NCBI GenBank assembly: GCA_023853785.1
Contig: JAJIRX010000829.1
Coordinates: 1-64,000, forward strand
DNA from: Psilocybe azurescens
Taxonomy: Eukaryota; Basidiomycota; Agaricomycetes; Agaricales; Agrocybaceae
Length of the DNA stretch: 64,000 nt
Reading direction: 5' to 3'
Shown here: positions 11,686 to 22,733 of the stretch, in pieces
Numbering within the stretch: the stretch's first letter is position 1
Layout: every line of letters begins with the position of its first letter
Program-made: the position numbers and the translations under genes
The notes under the pieces: model-generated
Told to the model about the DNA's origin: nothing
What the model saw: the letters and a program-made list of their open reading frames with translations, nothing else
Databases searched by the model: none

Positions 11686-12353
11686 CAAGGCCGGAGGCCG
11701 ATGAGTAGTTTCAAGAGGCGATAAAAATACATGTATGCAGTAGAAAAGGCAATAATCCAACAGCAGTTTGATTTAAATGAGGTAGTCACTATTATAATAA
11801 TCGTCCCGGCATCCGACGCACTGCCATTGTATCAACCACGGCCTCTAAGAAGTCATAATCATGTTCTAATAGACAAAATATCGCTGGTCTGATTCTCACC
11901 CTCTTTCCAAACTAGTCTTTCATTTCAATGATATTGCCGTGAATTAACCAACTTGGCTAGAAGGAGCCCAACTAAACCAACACTCTTTTCCTCATGTAAA
12001 AAGCAATGCAGCATGCAAGGACGGGTGCCGGGACATTGAGGCGGCATGCCGTAGGACGCGACCGAGTAATGCAATAAAGGTTCCTGGGTTGTGCTTCACA
12101 TGTAAACCTGACTACTGACATACAGTAATGTGGGTGCTGGGCAGTGAGGCCATTGAGGCGGCGGCCACCTGTGTACACTCACCGTCCGTTTTCCAGCGCA
12201 TTCAACGCCCCCGGATGGCGGAGGCCGCACCGCAAGAAAAAAATCGTCCACGCGCGTGCTGAAGACATTCATGGTGGGAGCATTCCCACGTGATGATTTA
12301 AGAGATATCACGAATGTAGAAGTTTGAACGCAAGGTTAAAATTTGCTATCATC
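11686..12353. other. Gene-free spacer upstream of the dioxygenase gene
   Basis: No convincing exon was seen. It carries three sites of the dispersed CGG/CCG motif (11692, 11807, 12219) and presumably the promoter of the TET/JBP-like gene. No clear TATA box was identified. Confidence 0.5.
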
Positions 12354-13669
12354 ATGCAAAACACTCCAGAACAAGCATCAGGCCTGACATGGGAAGTGGC
12401 GCTGTACATTATTCGGAAGTTTGACCTAGCAGTAGCCCGCTCTGCAGAATACTGTCCCTTTCCTGCAAATTGGGACTTGGAATTTCTGCATGAAGTCAAT
12501 CTAGCCGTGGAAGTCCTCATTACGGCAACTCGAAACAAAAGTGTGTCCCCAATATATACGTATAGTTGTTACAAGTTCAATATAATTGCAGGGAACACAA
12601 GTTGGAGGGTAGAAGACTATGTTAAGCAAATGACAACAAACTGCACAGGACGCAATTCTCTTGTGGAAAAGAAGTTGAAGAAGAATTTTCCTCCATTGTT
12701 CTCTCCGAGTCACTACACGGCCGATCCCTGCGTCATAGCGGATAAGGACGATAAATGTCTGTTTTGGTATTTGCCAGGAATTTTAACTGATAAGCGGAGG
12801 GTGAGTAAACAGGCCGCCGCCGCCCTGATCATGTCGCTGACCGGCGCCCACTTTACTGTATGTCTGTAGAATCAGGTGTGGGAAGACATGCAACACTTGT
12901 CCAAAATCCTTGTTGTAAACAAAGGATCCAAAAGTTGGAGAACATCACCTCGGCATTACAATGACAAGGAAGGCTGGTTGCAGCCTGGAGAAGCGAACCT
13001 TTCTCCAGCCTGGTTCCAACAGGGTCATGAGGTCGGTCGCCCGAATGGCGTTATATTCTCAATACATAATGCTATTGCACAGAAAACAAATCATTTGGAG
13101 GTTTCAAGGAACCTTAGAAATGATGATACAATTATCTGGCTGGAAAGAATAATTAAATTTCAGGCAATCATTGGTGGGATTCTCAGAATCATTCAACCTT
13201 ATCTATTTATCGTTGGTATCAACGCCCTTTCGGACTTGCGCTTCAAGTGGGAGGAGATTGGTCACAGCGACTACATTCAGCGAATACTTCAAGTTTGGGG
13301 GGCCTGTTCAACGTTATAAGTGTCATAAGTAATCGCGACACACCATTTCACCGGGATAACGGATCCGACCATCGTTGGTTCGACATCCTTTCTGCTCTGG
13401 GAAATTATCAAAATGGAGTGTTTGAAATCCCAGGAATAGGCTTACAAGTGAGGTATGACCCAGGGACCATTATTGCTTTACTCGGACGCGTCCTACGACA
13501 TGGCGCTAAATGCCCCGGCGACCGTGCTTGCGTTGCATTTTATATGAGGAAAAGCGTGCTGGGTTATTTGGGTTCATTTCAACCAAGTTGGTCGATTCAC
13601 GGCGATATCATTGAGGATAAAACCATAGTTTGGGAAGAGGGTGAAAAATATTTATGGTCTGGTTTATAG
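12354..13669 (+). CDS. TET/JBP-like Fe(II)/2-oxoglutarate dioxygenase
   Basis: Enzymes of this family oxidise 5-methylpyrimidines in DNA; in mushrooms they are expanded and often transposon-linked. Here ATG 12354 opens exon 1, with introns at 12541-12591 (51 nt) and 12801-12875 (75 nt). The catalytic region lies at about 13320-13600: the metal-binding HRD in TPFHRDNGSDHRWFD, then LGNY, YDPGTI, the distal His in LRHGA, and the 2-oxoglutarate Arg in GDRACVAFYMR. All three Fe ligands are present. The N-terminal part has WLERI and YIQRILQVWG, which should continue into GLFNVISV, but the frame shifts by one base at the G6 run 13297-13302. That break is either a homopolymer sequencing error or a real frameshift. 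Assignment rests on recalled family motifs; an AlkB-type or prolyl hydroxylase identity is less likely given the spacing. It sits at the right end of the motif-rich cassette. Confidence 0.75.
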
Positions 13670-15770
13670 AACAAGTGGTTTCTGTCTTTAATTTAACAAT
13701 TTGGGGGCCTGATATCGACATAATGGACATATTGCGGACGCCCGGAGGAAACATAATTATGAAACCCCAATTTTGATTGAGCGGCCGCCGCGAAACTGCG
13801 ATGGTTATCCTTAATACACTGTGAGACTCAGTGAGGTATATAGAGGAATAATGGATTTCAGAATAAGTCATATCAGAACAAATACTGATGTACATTATGC
13901 AGTCCCGGCGCCTAAAGCGAGTCTCTGGGAGGTAAGGCCATCAAACGCACTACTGGGACGCACAAATTGAAAGAGACATTATACTTTTCATGTTGTTGTT
14001 AGCTTGTCGACATTTTCAATACCTGAACTATTGTGCCGGTGTCCGGCGAAGACATGATATGAGTTCTCAATTTGCAGATCGGGAACCGACTTCAAAATAT
14101 CTGAACACTGCTCGCCTGTACATCTTTCGTGAGCCCGCAAAACAATAGGTCGTTCATATTAGCGATAGAGAAGATGTTTTCAAAGAGGACGATCTGTAAA
14201 GCTGATTAGGAGGAGTCGTCGGGAGCCGGCCATTCGTCCTGTCTTAGTCAGCGTGCATGTATCGCTTCCAATAAACGGGCGTCCGTCGATCCCAAACTGC
14301 CACAGGTACAAACATCCAAATTACATGCATCATAAATCACGCCCACGTTTAACGTCATTGGCGTCCACAACTTCAACGCTTAACTTCCCTTCACTCTATT
14401 ATACTTTATGCGGTCTCCGCGCTGGTCCCCAGCGTTGGTCTTCGCCGGGTCGTCTGGACAGTGAATGCGCCAAGTATGTGCACTGCTGCCCCTCTTCATC
14501 AGCATTTATAGAACTCTTCATTGGCATGTCATTGTGATCGTCATCGTGGCCATAGCTGTAGTTTGTAGATGAGCTAGTATAATGCCATGTACGATATCAA
14601 GAACAAGAATGAGGACGGGAATGAGAATGGGAATGAGGTTGCAAATGGGATTGTGATTGTGATTCATCAAGTTGCACATTATGTAGAAGGCATAGAATAT
14701 ACATGGAGAGCTGCGGCGGCGGTCCCGTCGCGTTGTTATGCGCTCCACTTTATTTGGGAATAATTTTGGAACTATTTCATATTGAGATTCACCCATGTAT
14801 ACTAAAATATGAGCAACAGACGCGGGCAGACATAGTAGACAACGACAATGACGGCGCCCGACATATTCCCGAACTGGATGGCGTCTCGTTTCCAAAAGTT
14901 ACGGCAGCCTATGGTGTAATCTAAATTTCTGTGGCAACCGCTTTCTGTTCCATCCCAATTCCCAGATTCTGGATTTCACCTGCGGCACCGATGGCAAATA
15001 ATTGAAAACCCTACGGAGCCCGCCACACAAATTTCTGGGTCATCCATCACCATACCCACACCGGCTGCCGATATTCAATTTATGACTGTCTTCCGGCATC
15101 CGCTGAACATAAAACCGGTTGCTAATTTACAGTTCCAGTGGCGGCGACTAATGATCAATTCAAGCAGCTCCCCGGTTGCCAATCTTAATTTTGGAGACCA
15201 GAACGGCTCCATTATATATATACAGATTATGGAGCCGGCTCTAGGGGCGAGGCAGTAAATAGAAGGCGGGACGGCAGCCGCTCAATATTTACATACCGCG
15301 GCACCCGTGGTGCTTCAGATGAAGCCCGGCGAGCAAGTCAATGCGGCCCGATTCCATCCAATCTCATTCAAATTTCAATTGATTTGCCAAGTGAGCTGCA
15401 TAACAAATATGTATTGGATATGTAGAGCATTTTAAGATATGCGGAAGCCGTACTGCACTTCAACACCTCGTGGCGGAGGCCGTACTAGAAACTGCATAAA
15501 TTGAGGAACCATTTTACCATCTGTTTTACTGCAATCTCTCAAACGAGCATTCATGCTAGACAAATGACGAGTACGAATTCTGTTTTATATTTTATTTACC
15601 TCAATCGGACCTCCGCCCCTTCCCCTGCCAATTCTCCCCACAATTCATCCTAAATTGGTATACCAGGGATGGTAAAAGTGTCCAGAATGGGATGAAAGTA
15701 CCCAACAGAAAGTGCATTAGAATGACGGGAGCCGGCGCCCAGATTTGCTGAAAACCGGCTGCCGAAATCA
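13670..15770. other. Non-coding flank with a dense cluster of CGG-N3-CCG motifs
   Basis: No credible gene was seen; the short ORFs look random. Thirteen CGG-N3-CCG sites occur at 13782, 14037, 14220, 14411, 14852, 15014, 15062, 15094, 15272, 15299, 15442, 15474 and 15755. Eight of them fall within 15014-15763. Density is highest at this edge, as expected for a subterminal or regulatory array. No matching terminal inverted repeats were found. Confidence 0.6.
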
Positions 15771-16601
15771 AAATCGCCCCGCAGGGCGCGAGGGTGTGCC
15801 AGGGTGCAGTGTACCAGGGGTGGTGTCCACTTGACACCGTACCTCTACACGACATTGTTGGGCCCTCGCTTGACACCGTGACGAGCACTACATAATTGCC
15901 TTTTCGCCGAAGTCTCTTTCGGGCCGTGTGACACATCACATCATAATTAATTCAAATTCCGTATGGTACGTGAATTAGATCACTGTCCCATGTGTGGGAA
16001 AAAATGCATGAGTGTTGGAGAACATAGCCCATGCTATTAGGAAACATCTATCCTGTATTTTTAGCTATTTTATTTGCGGCAGAATTCTCTGATGACCAAA
16101 AATGGGTAGAATTCAATGAGATTAATGTCAGAAAGACAAGATTAATTCTGGTCAATCTCTGGATGTCCAGAGGGTCACATATTGGTGCAGCAGGGTTATT
16201 TGTACACTACAGAACAAATTTCAAAGCAGCAGGTCTCATATTAATTTTTCTGGAGTCCTAACTTTGAGCTATAAATTATGACATCATTAATTAGGCAACT
16301 AAAATCTAATCTAGCAATACGAAATTACAATCTCCGCAATCAGGGCAAGGGTAAAATCCATTTTCTCATGGGTGGCCACCTTGTGGGTATAGCACAATTT
16401 TGGGACCTCTAACAAAAATATTCACTGAATGGTCAGTATGGTATTAAAAAATCTGAAATTACAATGAGAGCTACTAAAGATGCATTTACAGCAAATAATC
16501 ACAGAAAATAGACAACATAACCATTTTAAAGGGTTCAAAATTTGTCCACAAGTTGAAATGGCCAGGTTCAGGGTCGCATACAGTAAACAAGGCTAAAACT
16601 A
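15771..16601. other. Gene-free transition into the TE island
   Basis: Base composition drops towards AT here. A short open frame at 16031-16261 has no recognisable domain. The CGG/CCG motif is absent after 15763. Confidence 0.5.
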
Positions 16602-16859
16602 CAGTGAGGGACAAAGCCATTCAAATAAATTTTCAAATTGGACTGTTTCTTGAATAATTTAAGAAAAACTCAACTTAACAAGTTGAAATTTTGCACAATA
16701 GTAGACTATTATATGACTAATAAGTTGCAATTTGGTTCATAACATAATCTTTATTTATTACCACAATATTAATAGTTTATTGTTGCAAGTCCATTTAAAT
16801 GATTTTGTCATTCTCATATTATAAAACAGTATTCTAATATTCTAGTATCTGGTATAGCC

Positions 16860-17693
16860 TCTCTTTGCCTGTAAAACAACATAAACCTTCTTAGACATAC
16901 TATCTATTAGATTTTGACAGACAGATGCTGGAATATTATTCCACTTCTTCTGTACTCTCTTCCACAACTCTGCAATTCCAAAAACTGGTCTATCATACTC
17001 TTCAAGCCTATTCTTGAGATGATGTTAACTGTGTTCAATTGGATTAAAGTCTGCTAATTGGGGGGCTACATCATAACTTCTAATCCATTGACTTGGAGCC
17101 AGTTCTGGGCTTTCTTGCTCTTGTGTTTTGAGTCATTGTCCTGCTGAAAAACAAAAACAAAAACAAAACAAAAACATTTGTAAGCTTTTTTCTTGTAGTA
17201 TCTGATAGATTCTTGAAGTTCATTACCTAGAATACTGACAAAGAAATCAGCATTTGTTCTCCCATCAATCTTGGTTGCATATCCAGGCTCTTCTCAGAAC
17301 ATGTGGTCCTAGATCATCAGAGAACCTCCTCCAAACTTGACAGTCTTCTCTACCAGCCTGTCACTCAACCCCTCTCCTGGCCTTTTCCACACCCATTTCT
17401 TTCTATCTGGCCCCAAACAATTGATTTTGATCTTATTTGACTATATAACTCTTTTCCAGTTCTCCAGTCCAGTTTTTATGTGCTTTTGCAAAATCTATTC
17501 TCAGTCTTCTATGCTTTTCAGAGAGAAAAGATCATTTTTGTTTGATTATGGCCTTTATCCCAGTGTCTCTGGGTGCTCTTTGTACTGTATTCACAGAGAA
17601 TGATATGTTGGTTGTGTCTTGCAAGGTTTTAGCAACTTCAGTAGCATTTTCAGTCTTCTGAGAAGCAATAAAGTGAATGGTATATTGGGTATC
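16860..17693 (-). pseudogene. Tc1 transposase, catalytic piece (copy A)
   Basis: On the minus strand, NTVQRAPRDTGIKAI is followed by a block matching the first catalytic segment (RIDFAKAHKNW), then QDNDSKHKSK near 17120-17145, the second Asp motif, and a degraded PIEHLW-like region. Many stops and frame changes are present. The family's DDE/D transposase function is lost. Confidence 0.75.
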
Positions 17694-18188
17694 TGTTACA
17701 ACTTCAAGCTTATATTCACGTGCGTGGATAAAGCCAACAGTCAAGTAGTCAAGAACAGTGAGTTCCAAGCGGTGTCAAGTAAGAGGAGGTTAGATTCTCA
17801 AGAACTAGCTAAAGAATACAGTGGATCCTTCCTGGTATAAATACTATGAACCGCACAGCAAGTTGAAATGAGTTTGAATGTTCATCAGCAGATGTATATA
17901 AGAATAGAGGAAACAGATCAAGTGTTCATCGAAAGATGTATCATAAAAGATAGAAGTGAAAGTCCATCAAAGATATGATGGAGTTTCATAGATATGATGG
18001 AAAGCAAAGTTCATCAGAACATACGATGATGTATCAATGATGTGACGGATGACAAAGAAAAGGGAAAAGAAAAAGAAAAAGACTTGTTGTAACAATCACA
18101 TGATGTTGTCCATCATGTGACAGGAAGGTTTTATATATGAAAAGGAAAAGAAAAAGGAAAAGCAAAAGAAAATAAAGTGTCCATAACA
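17694..18188 (-). repeat. 3' LTR of the gypsy element
   Basis: 495 bp from TGTTACAAC to CCATAACA. Nearly identical to the copy at 23934-24434. It carries the 9-bp-stem hairpin CACATGATG/CATCATGTG at 18097-18119. Confidence 0.95.
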
Positions 18189-18229
18189 TTACCCCCTTCT
18201 AAGGTTCGACTGTCCCAGTCGAATGGTCT

Positions 18230-18637
18230 TCAGTATCCATAGGGTTCTCCGGTATTGTTTGCGATGCCAACGTCATCCGTGGGGTCGTCATAATCAAAGT
18301 AATCGCTTCTGTGAGGAGAGTCGTTACGCTTGAAAGGACAGTATCTTGTTGTATGTCCTGGTCCTTGGCGGTGGCAGTGGTTGCAGGTGAGTTGTTCTGT
18401 GGGGGTGTTGTGCGGTGTTTGATGAGCATGTGTTTGATGGCTCGTTCGAAACCCTTGAGTTGAAGACGTTTGAGGGAGTCGGTGGCGGCTTTGTGGTGGA
18501 CTCGGACTCTCGCCTGTTTGACTCGCGATGTCCGCCCTCGATGATTCGTATTTCGCCAGATAAATAGTTGAAGAATTCAAGTTCTCGTTCGATAAAGGGG
18601 GGGCAAAGGGCTTCGACATCGTATCAGTTTTCGGCAT
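18230..18637 (-). CDS. Extra 3' ORF 2 of the gypsy element, zinc-knuckle variant
   Basis: A 135-residue frame, Ser/Pro/Gln/His-rich, has one CNHCHRQGPGHTTRYC motif (CX2CX6HX4C, two residues longer than a retroviral knuckle). An acidic tail (SDYFDYDDPTDDVG) follows. A nucleic-acid-binding accessory protein is plausible. It lies just upstream of the 3' LTR. It may be spliced to the coiled-coil ORF; this is inference. Confidence 0.5.
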   Translation of the reverse strand: MPKTDTMSKPFAPPLSNENLNSSTIYLAKYESSRADIASQTGESPSPPQSRHRLPQTSSTQGFRTSHQTHAHQTPHNTPTEQLTCNHCHRQGPGHTTRYCPFKRNDSPHRSDYFDYDDPTDDVGIANNTGEPYGY

Positions 18638-18765
18638 TTTTCAAGATTTCAAGTAGTTCGTAGACAGAGAGAGTATTAAAAGTTGAGACGATGTAGTAGT
18701 AGATTGGGGAACAGATGAGGCACGAGCAGTGGAATGAGACATTGTTGGATATCGATGTTTGTTGC

Positions 18766-19080
18766 CTAGAAGTGTAGCGACTTGACCTTTCTTATAGCCT
18801 TTGTTGCCAGTCCGGGTCTAAGTTTTTCCTTGAGCTGGGAAATCCGCAGTTGATACTCTAGATTTTGGTCATGCGCCATTGCTGCGCATCTGTCCTTGAG
18901 TTCATTGCGTGCTTGTTTCTCCGCATCTTGAGACATTATGAACGCTATCTCGAGTTCTTCAAGCATTTGTTGTCGATCTTCTTGGGATTTTGGTATTTTT
19001 GTCGTGAGGAAAATAGGTTTGTGAGTGTTTTGGGGAAAGAGAGTGGACTTGACGCGTTTGATCAAGGGAAAGGAGAGCAT
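18766..19080 (-). CDS. Extra 3' ORF 1 of the gypsy element, coiled coil
   Basis: ATG 19080 opens a 104-residue frame with a strongly charged helical stretch (EDRQQMLEELEIAFIMSQ, then AEKQARNELKDR). It lies between the chromodomain and the 3' LTR, where simple Ty3/gypsy elements have no gene. Function unknown; it might pair with the neighbouring zinc-knuckle ORF. Confidence 0.55.
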   Translation of the reverse strand: MLSFPLIKRVKSTLFPQNTHKPIFLTTKIPKSQEDRQQMLEELEIAFIMSQDAEKQARNELKDRCAAMAHDQNLEYQLRISQLKEKLRPGLATKAIRKVKSLHF

Positions 19081-19162
19081 GTTGATTGATTGTCGAGTGA
19101 GGGAAGATGGTGGTCTTTTTACAGCTTGTGACGTGTTCGGTAAGTCTGTAAGATTTCGTTAC

Positions 19163-22100
19163 CGGTTTTCTTCAAAGACCGAAGCCGGTTCCCACGTTGC
19201 TTCGGTGATCGGATAGTCCTTCCATTTGACGTAGTATTGGTATCCTCTTCCTCTTTTTCGATGTTTGAGAATCGTCTCTATTTCCCAATGTTCTTCTTCG
19301 TTTAATATCTCTGGTGGCGGTCGAATGAAATTAGGTCCATGTGTTTCGGTCTCGTGGTATGGATTAAGAAGTGTCGCATGGAATACATCGTGAATGAGCC
19401 ATCCTTTGGGGAGTTCCAGTCAATAAGTTAGGGGTCCTAAGACTTCTTTGATCTTGAAGGGTCCTTCTCGTTTTGGTGCCATTTTCTTGTGATAATTCGT
19501 CTGTAAATTTGTCGCTTCTAGCCAAACTCTTTGTCCTTGGATGAACGGTGTGAAGTTCGAGTTTTTCCTTTCAGCCATCCTTGTCCGGGCTAGTTCGTGG
19601 GCTGCTAGGGCTTCTTCTTGATCCTTTTGAAGATACTTCAGTCTTTCTTCTACTGAAGGAAACTTGGTGTGTTCGAATGCGGTGGGAATTGCAATGGGGA
19701 GTATCCGAGAATTAATTCGAATGGTGTTCTCTGTCTGTCCGCATGTCTTCGGTTATTGTGAGTGAATTCGAGGGTCCCAAGTCGTTCGTGCCAGTCTTCT
19801 GGGTGAGACGAGCAGTATATGGATAGATAGGCTTCGATCTCTTGGTTATATCGTTCTGTTGTTCCGTCCGTTTGAGGGTGATAAGCAGTTGAAAATTTCG
19901 ATTTTACTCCAAGGAGTTTCATTAGTTCTTTGAATGATTCAGCGGCAAATCTGGGGTCTCGATCTGATGTGAGGCTGTCTGGTAGTCCAAACCTTTTGTA
20001 GAGATTGTCCAGTAAGAGTTTGCCAGTCTTTTCAGCATCCAGTCCTTTCATTCGGCATGGAATAAGGATAAGTCCTTTTGTGTTCCCGTGATCGGTGATG
20101 CTTAGAATCGCATCAAATTCAACTTCTCCTTGCTTGTCCACGATCGGTGGAAGGTCTGTAAGGAAGTCCATAGCACTGTCTGCAAAGGGTCGGGCTGACT
20201 TTGGTCCAGGTATCGGTATGAATGATGGGTTAGAGGGATGTCGATTTATTTTGAACTGTTGGCAGGCGGCACATCCTTTTATGTATTGCTTGACAAATGA
20301 TCATAATCCTGGCCACCAGTAGTGTTGTTTTACCCGAATTGAATGTTTCTAATTCTCCAGGGTGTCCGGCTGAGATAGGGTCGTGATATGATTTGACTAT
20401 GTCTTTCCGTGAGGGTTTGATCTTTTGGGATGTAGGCTCGTCCTTGGTAGTATAAGATAGTTTTGCCGTTCACGTTCTCTGTTTTCCATTCTCTGAGGTC
20501 GTGGTCGTGCATTTGGTGGTCCTCCTTCTAATAGGGTTTTCATTGCTTCTGCTGCGTTGTGGTCCAGTTCGTTCGCATTGGCAATTATTTCCTGTAACTC
20601 GGTGTCGATTAAGTCGATGAATAGCTTTTCTGGAAGTAAGGTGATGTTTTCATTGTCGTGGTCTTCTTCTGGGGTGAAATCAGGGGCGTCTTAAAAGGGT
20701 ATCAGATTGAATCATTTTGTTTCCAGGTAGATGTACCAACTTCAGATTGAATTCTGAAACATACAGAGACCAGCGCGCCTGTCGTCGGTTTAGATTTTGG
20801 GCTGATCTGAAATATGTCAAATTCTTGTGATCTGAATATACCGTAGTCGTGTGTTCTGATCCTTGGATGTAGTGTCTCCATTCCTGTAATGATCTGATTA
20901 TTCCCAGTAATTCCCTGTTGTAGATTTCATAGTTTCTTTCAGTTGGAGAGAACGTTCTTGATATAAATGCACATGGGTGTCTTTCGCCATTTCCGTCCAG
21001 TTGAGTAAGGACTGCTCCGGAGGCATATTTTGAAGCGTCAGATTCAATTTGAAATGGTTTGGCGGGGTCGGGCATCAAGAGTACCGGTTCTTCCGTGAAT
21101 CGTTTCTTCAGTTCATCAAAGGCAGCTTGAGTTGTGTCATTCCATAGAAATCCTTTGTCTTTCTTCAGGAGTTCATTTAGAGGTCGAGCTACTTCAGAGA
21201 ATTTCCGGATGAATTTTCGGTAGAAGTTCCCAAAGCCCAGGAACAATCGGACTTGTTTGAGAGTAGTAGGTGCTGGCCAGTCTTGAATTCCTTTGAGTTT
21301 TGTTGGATCCATAGAGATTTTTCCTGCTTCAACAATCATTCCAAGATATTCCACTTTTCCTTGAGCAAAGAGCATTTTTCCGGTTTGAGATAGAGATCAT
21401 TTTCTCGGAGTCGTTGTAGAACCATTTTGGTGTATTTTTCCAATTCCCCTCGATCTTTCGCAAAGATTAGGATGTCGTCCATATAGATGATTACGAAGCA
21501 TTGTGATATCATGTCTTCGAAGATTGAGTCCATCATGGATTGGAAGGTTGCTGGGGAATTGCACATGCCAAAGAACATTACAGTTGGTTCGAAAAGTCCT
21601 CGGTTGGTTTTGAATGCTGCTTTCCATTGATCACCTTCTTTTATCCTGATGTTGTTGTAGCCCCATCGGATATCTAGTTTGGTGAAGAATTTTGCGCCTT
21701 TCAATTTGTCCATAAGTTCCGTAATCCGTGGTAGTGGGTAAGCGTTCTTGATCGTCCAGTCGTTCAGATACCTGTAGTCTTGACAAGGTCTAAGCTTTCC
21801 ATCTTTCTTTGATACGAAGAAGAAGGGAGATGCCATAGGTGATTCTGAGGGTCGAATGTATCCTTTGTCCAATTGTTCCTTTGTCCAGGTGTCCAGTTCT
21901 GTTTGTTCTGCCGGTGTGATATTGTATGCCTTGAATTTCTTTGGTATGAATCCTTCTTTAACTCAATTTTATGGTCCCATGGTCTTGGTTCCGGGAATCG
22001 GTCTGCCGCTTGTTTATCAAAAAGGTCCGTATATGATTGATATTCTGGGGGAATGATTTCTTGGAGAGGTCTTGTTGGTTTCTCTGGTTCATATTGTTGG

Positions 22101-22620
22101 GCCAGCGTCTGTGAGGTCGTGATTTTGGTGTTAAGCCAAGTTTCTTTTATTTCGTCTTCGTTTGCATCTCCAATATATTGGACGACTAACGATTCGAATT
22201 CCTCCAATGGGTGGGTAGTCTCGATTGTTGGTGTTTGTTCGTCCGTTTCTTCTTCAATGGTGGTTTGATTTATTGTAGGCCCTTGACGTGGTTTCCAAGT
22301 TATCTGTCCGTTCTGCCAGTTGATTCCTGGATTCTTTTCCTGTAGCCAAGGGAATCCTAAAATAATTTTCTGTTTTCCTAGCCCAGAGACCAGTAATTGT
22401 TCCCGATGGTTCCGGTTTCCAACCTTTAGGTCCAGGTCTACAAATGACGAGATGGTTCCTTTCTTGTTCGGGGTTCCATCTACGTTATAAACCCGGATCG
22501 GTTTTTCCAAGGGTTGGGTTCTGAGTCCAAGTTTTTGTGCATAGTTCTGGTCAATGAATTTCCCTCCTGCTCCTGAGTCTAAGAGCACTGAGGTTTCCCG
22601 ACGATTTGTGAGCCATTCTG
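19163..22620 (-). CDS. pol: pol: protease, reverse transcriptase, RNase H, integrase, chromodomain
   Basis: Protease [12 protein letters not shown] is near 22585. RT has [19 protein letters not shown] and the catalytic YMDD ([10 protein letters not shown]) near 21475-21490. RNase H has [14 protein letters not shown] near 21030-21060 and HKNLTYF. Integrase has the DDE residues in [15 protein letters not shown] and TERYNQEIE (19650-20171), preceded by a HHCC-type region. A chromodomain ([17 protein letters not shown]) follows at 19163-19290, which defines a chromovirus; in this group it guides integration to marked chromatin. Single-base frame changes occur near 21957, 21375-21379 (T5 run) and 20423-20426 (T4 run). 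A TGA at 19420-19422 replaces an Arg expected from the family. All expected domains are present, in order. Confidence 0.92.
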
Positions 22621-22733
22621 TTTCTTGGTGGGGAATGAAACTGGTAAAAGCATAGTTTTATTCTCAATTGTTGCCGTAAGTACAGATTGTATCTTCAGAT
22701 AAGGAGAGACAGACGTCGTCCTGTTTCTCCACT

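Larger units (their letters stand above)
1129..15763. repeat. Dispersed 9-bp motif CGGCNNCCG (CGG-N3-CCG)
   Basis: By eye I found 45 sites of CGGCNNCCG in either orientation. Start positions: 1129, 1163, 1237, 1382, 2266, 2296, 2874, 3273, 3318, 4331, 4497, 4843, 5419, 5451, 5760, 6928, 7275, 7415, 7485, 7554, 7754, 7823, 7973, 8560, 8726, 8840, 9118, 9815, 10196, 10958, 11190, 11692, 11807, 12219, 13516, 13782, 14220, 14852, 15062, 15094, 15272, 15299, 15442, 15474, 15755. Five further CGG-N3-CCG sites are at 10166, 10989, 14037, 14411 and 15014, and there are many one-mismatch copies. Sites fall in exons, introns and spacers alike. In 16-64 kb only about four exact sites were found (46206, 58646, 60884, 61717). 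Confidence 0.85.

Noticed and set aside
13320..13600. Dioxygenase as an AlkB or prolyl-hydroxylase homologue
   Set aside because: The H-x-D, LGNY, YxPGT, LRHG and GDR-x-YYMR-like order and spacing match fungal TET/JBP-type proteins better; AlkB has a different distal R-x5-R motif.
14253..14924. Short ORFs (14253-14537, 14518-14895, 14703-14924)
   Set aside because: Overlap on opposite strands, no domain, no splice context; treated as chance frames in a spacer.
15980..16030. C-x2-C-x3-C ... H pattern suggesting a zinc finger (CPMCGKKC ... GEH)
   Set aside because: Very short, no flanking coding sequence or splice support, and spacing fits no standard finger.
1..16600. Starship-type giant element
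   Set aside because: No tyrosine-recombinase captain gene or typical Starship accessory genes are visible, and these elements are known mainly from Pezizomycotina.
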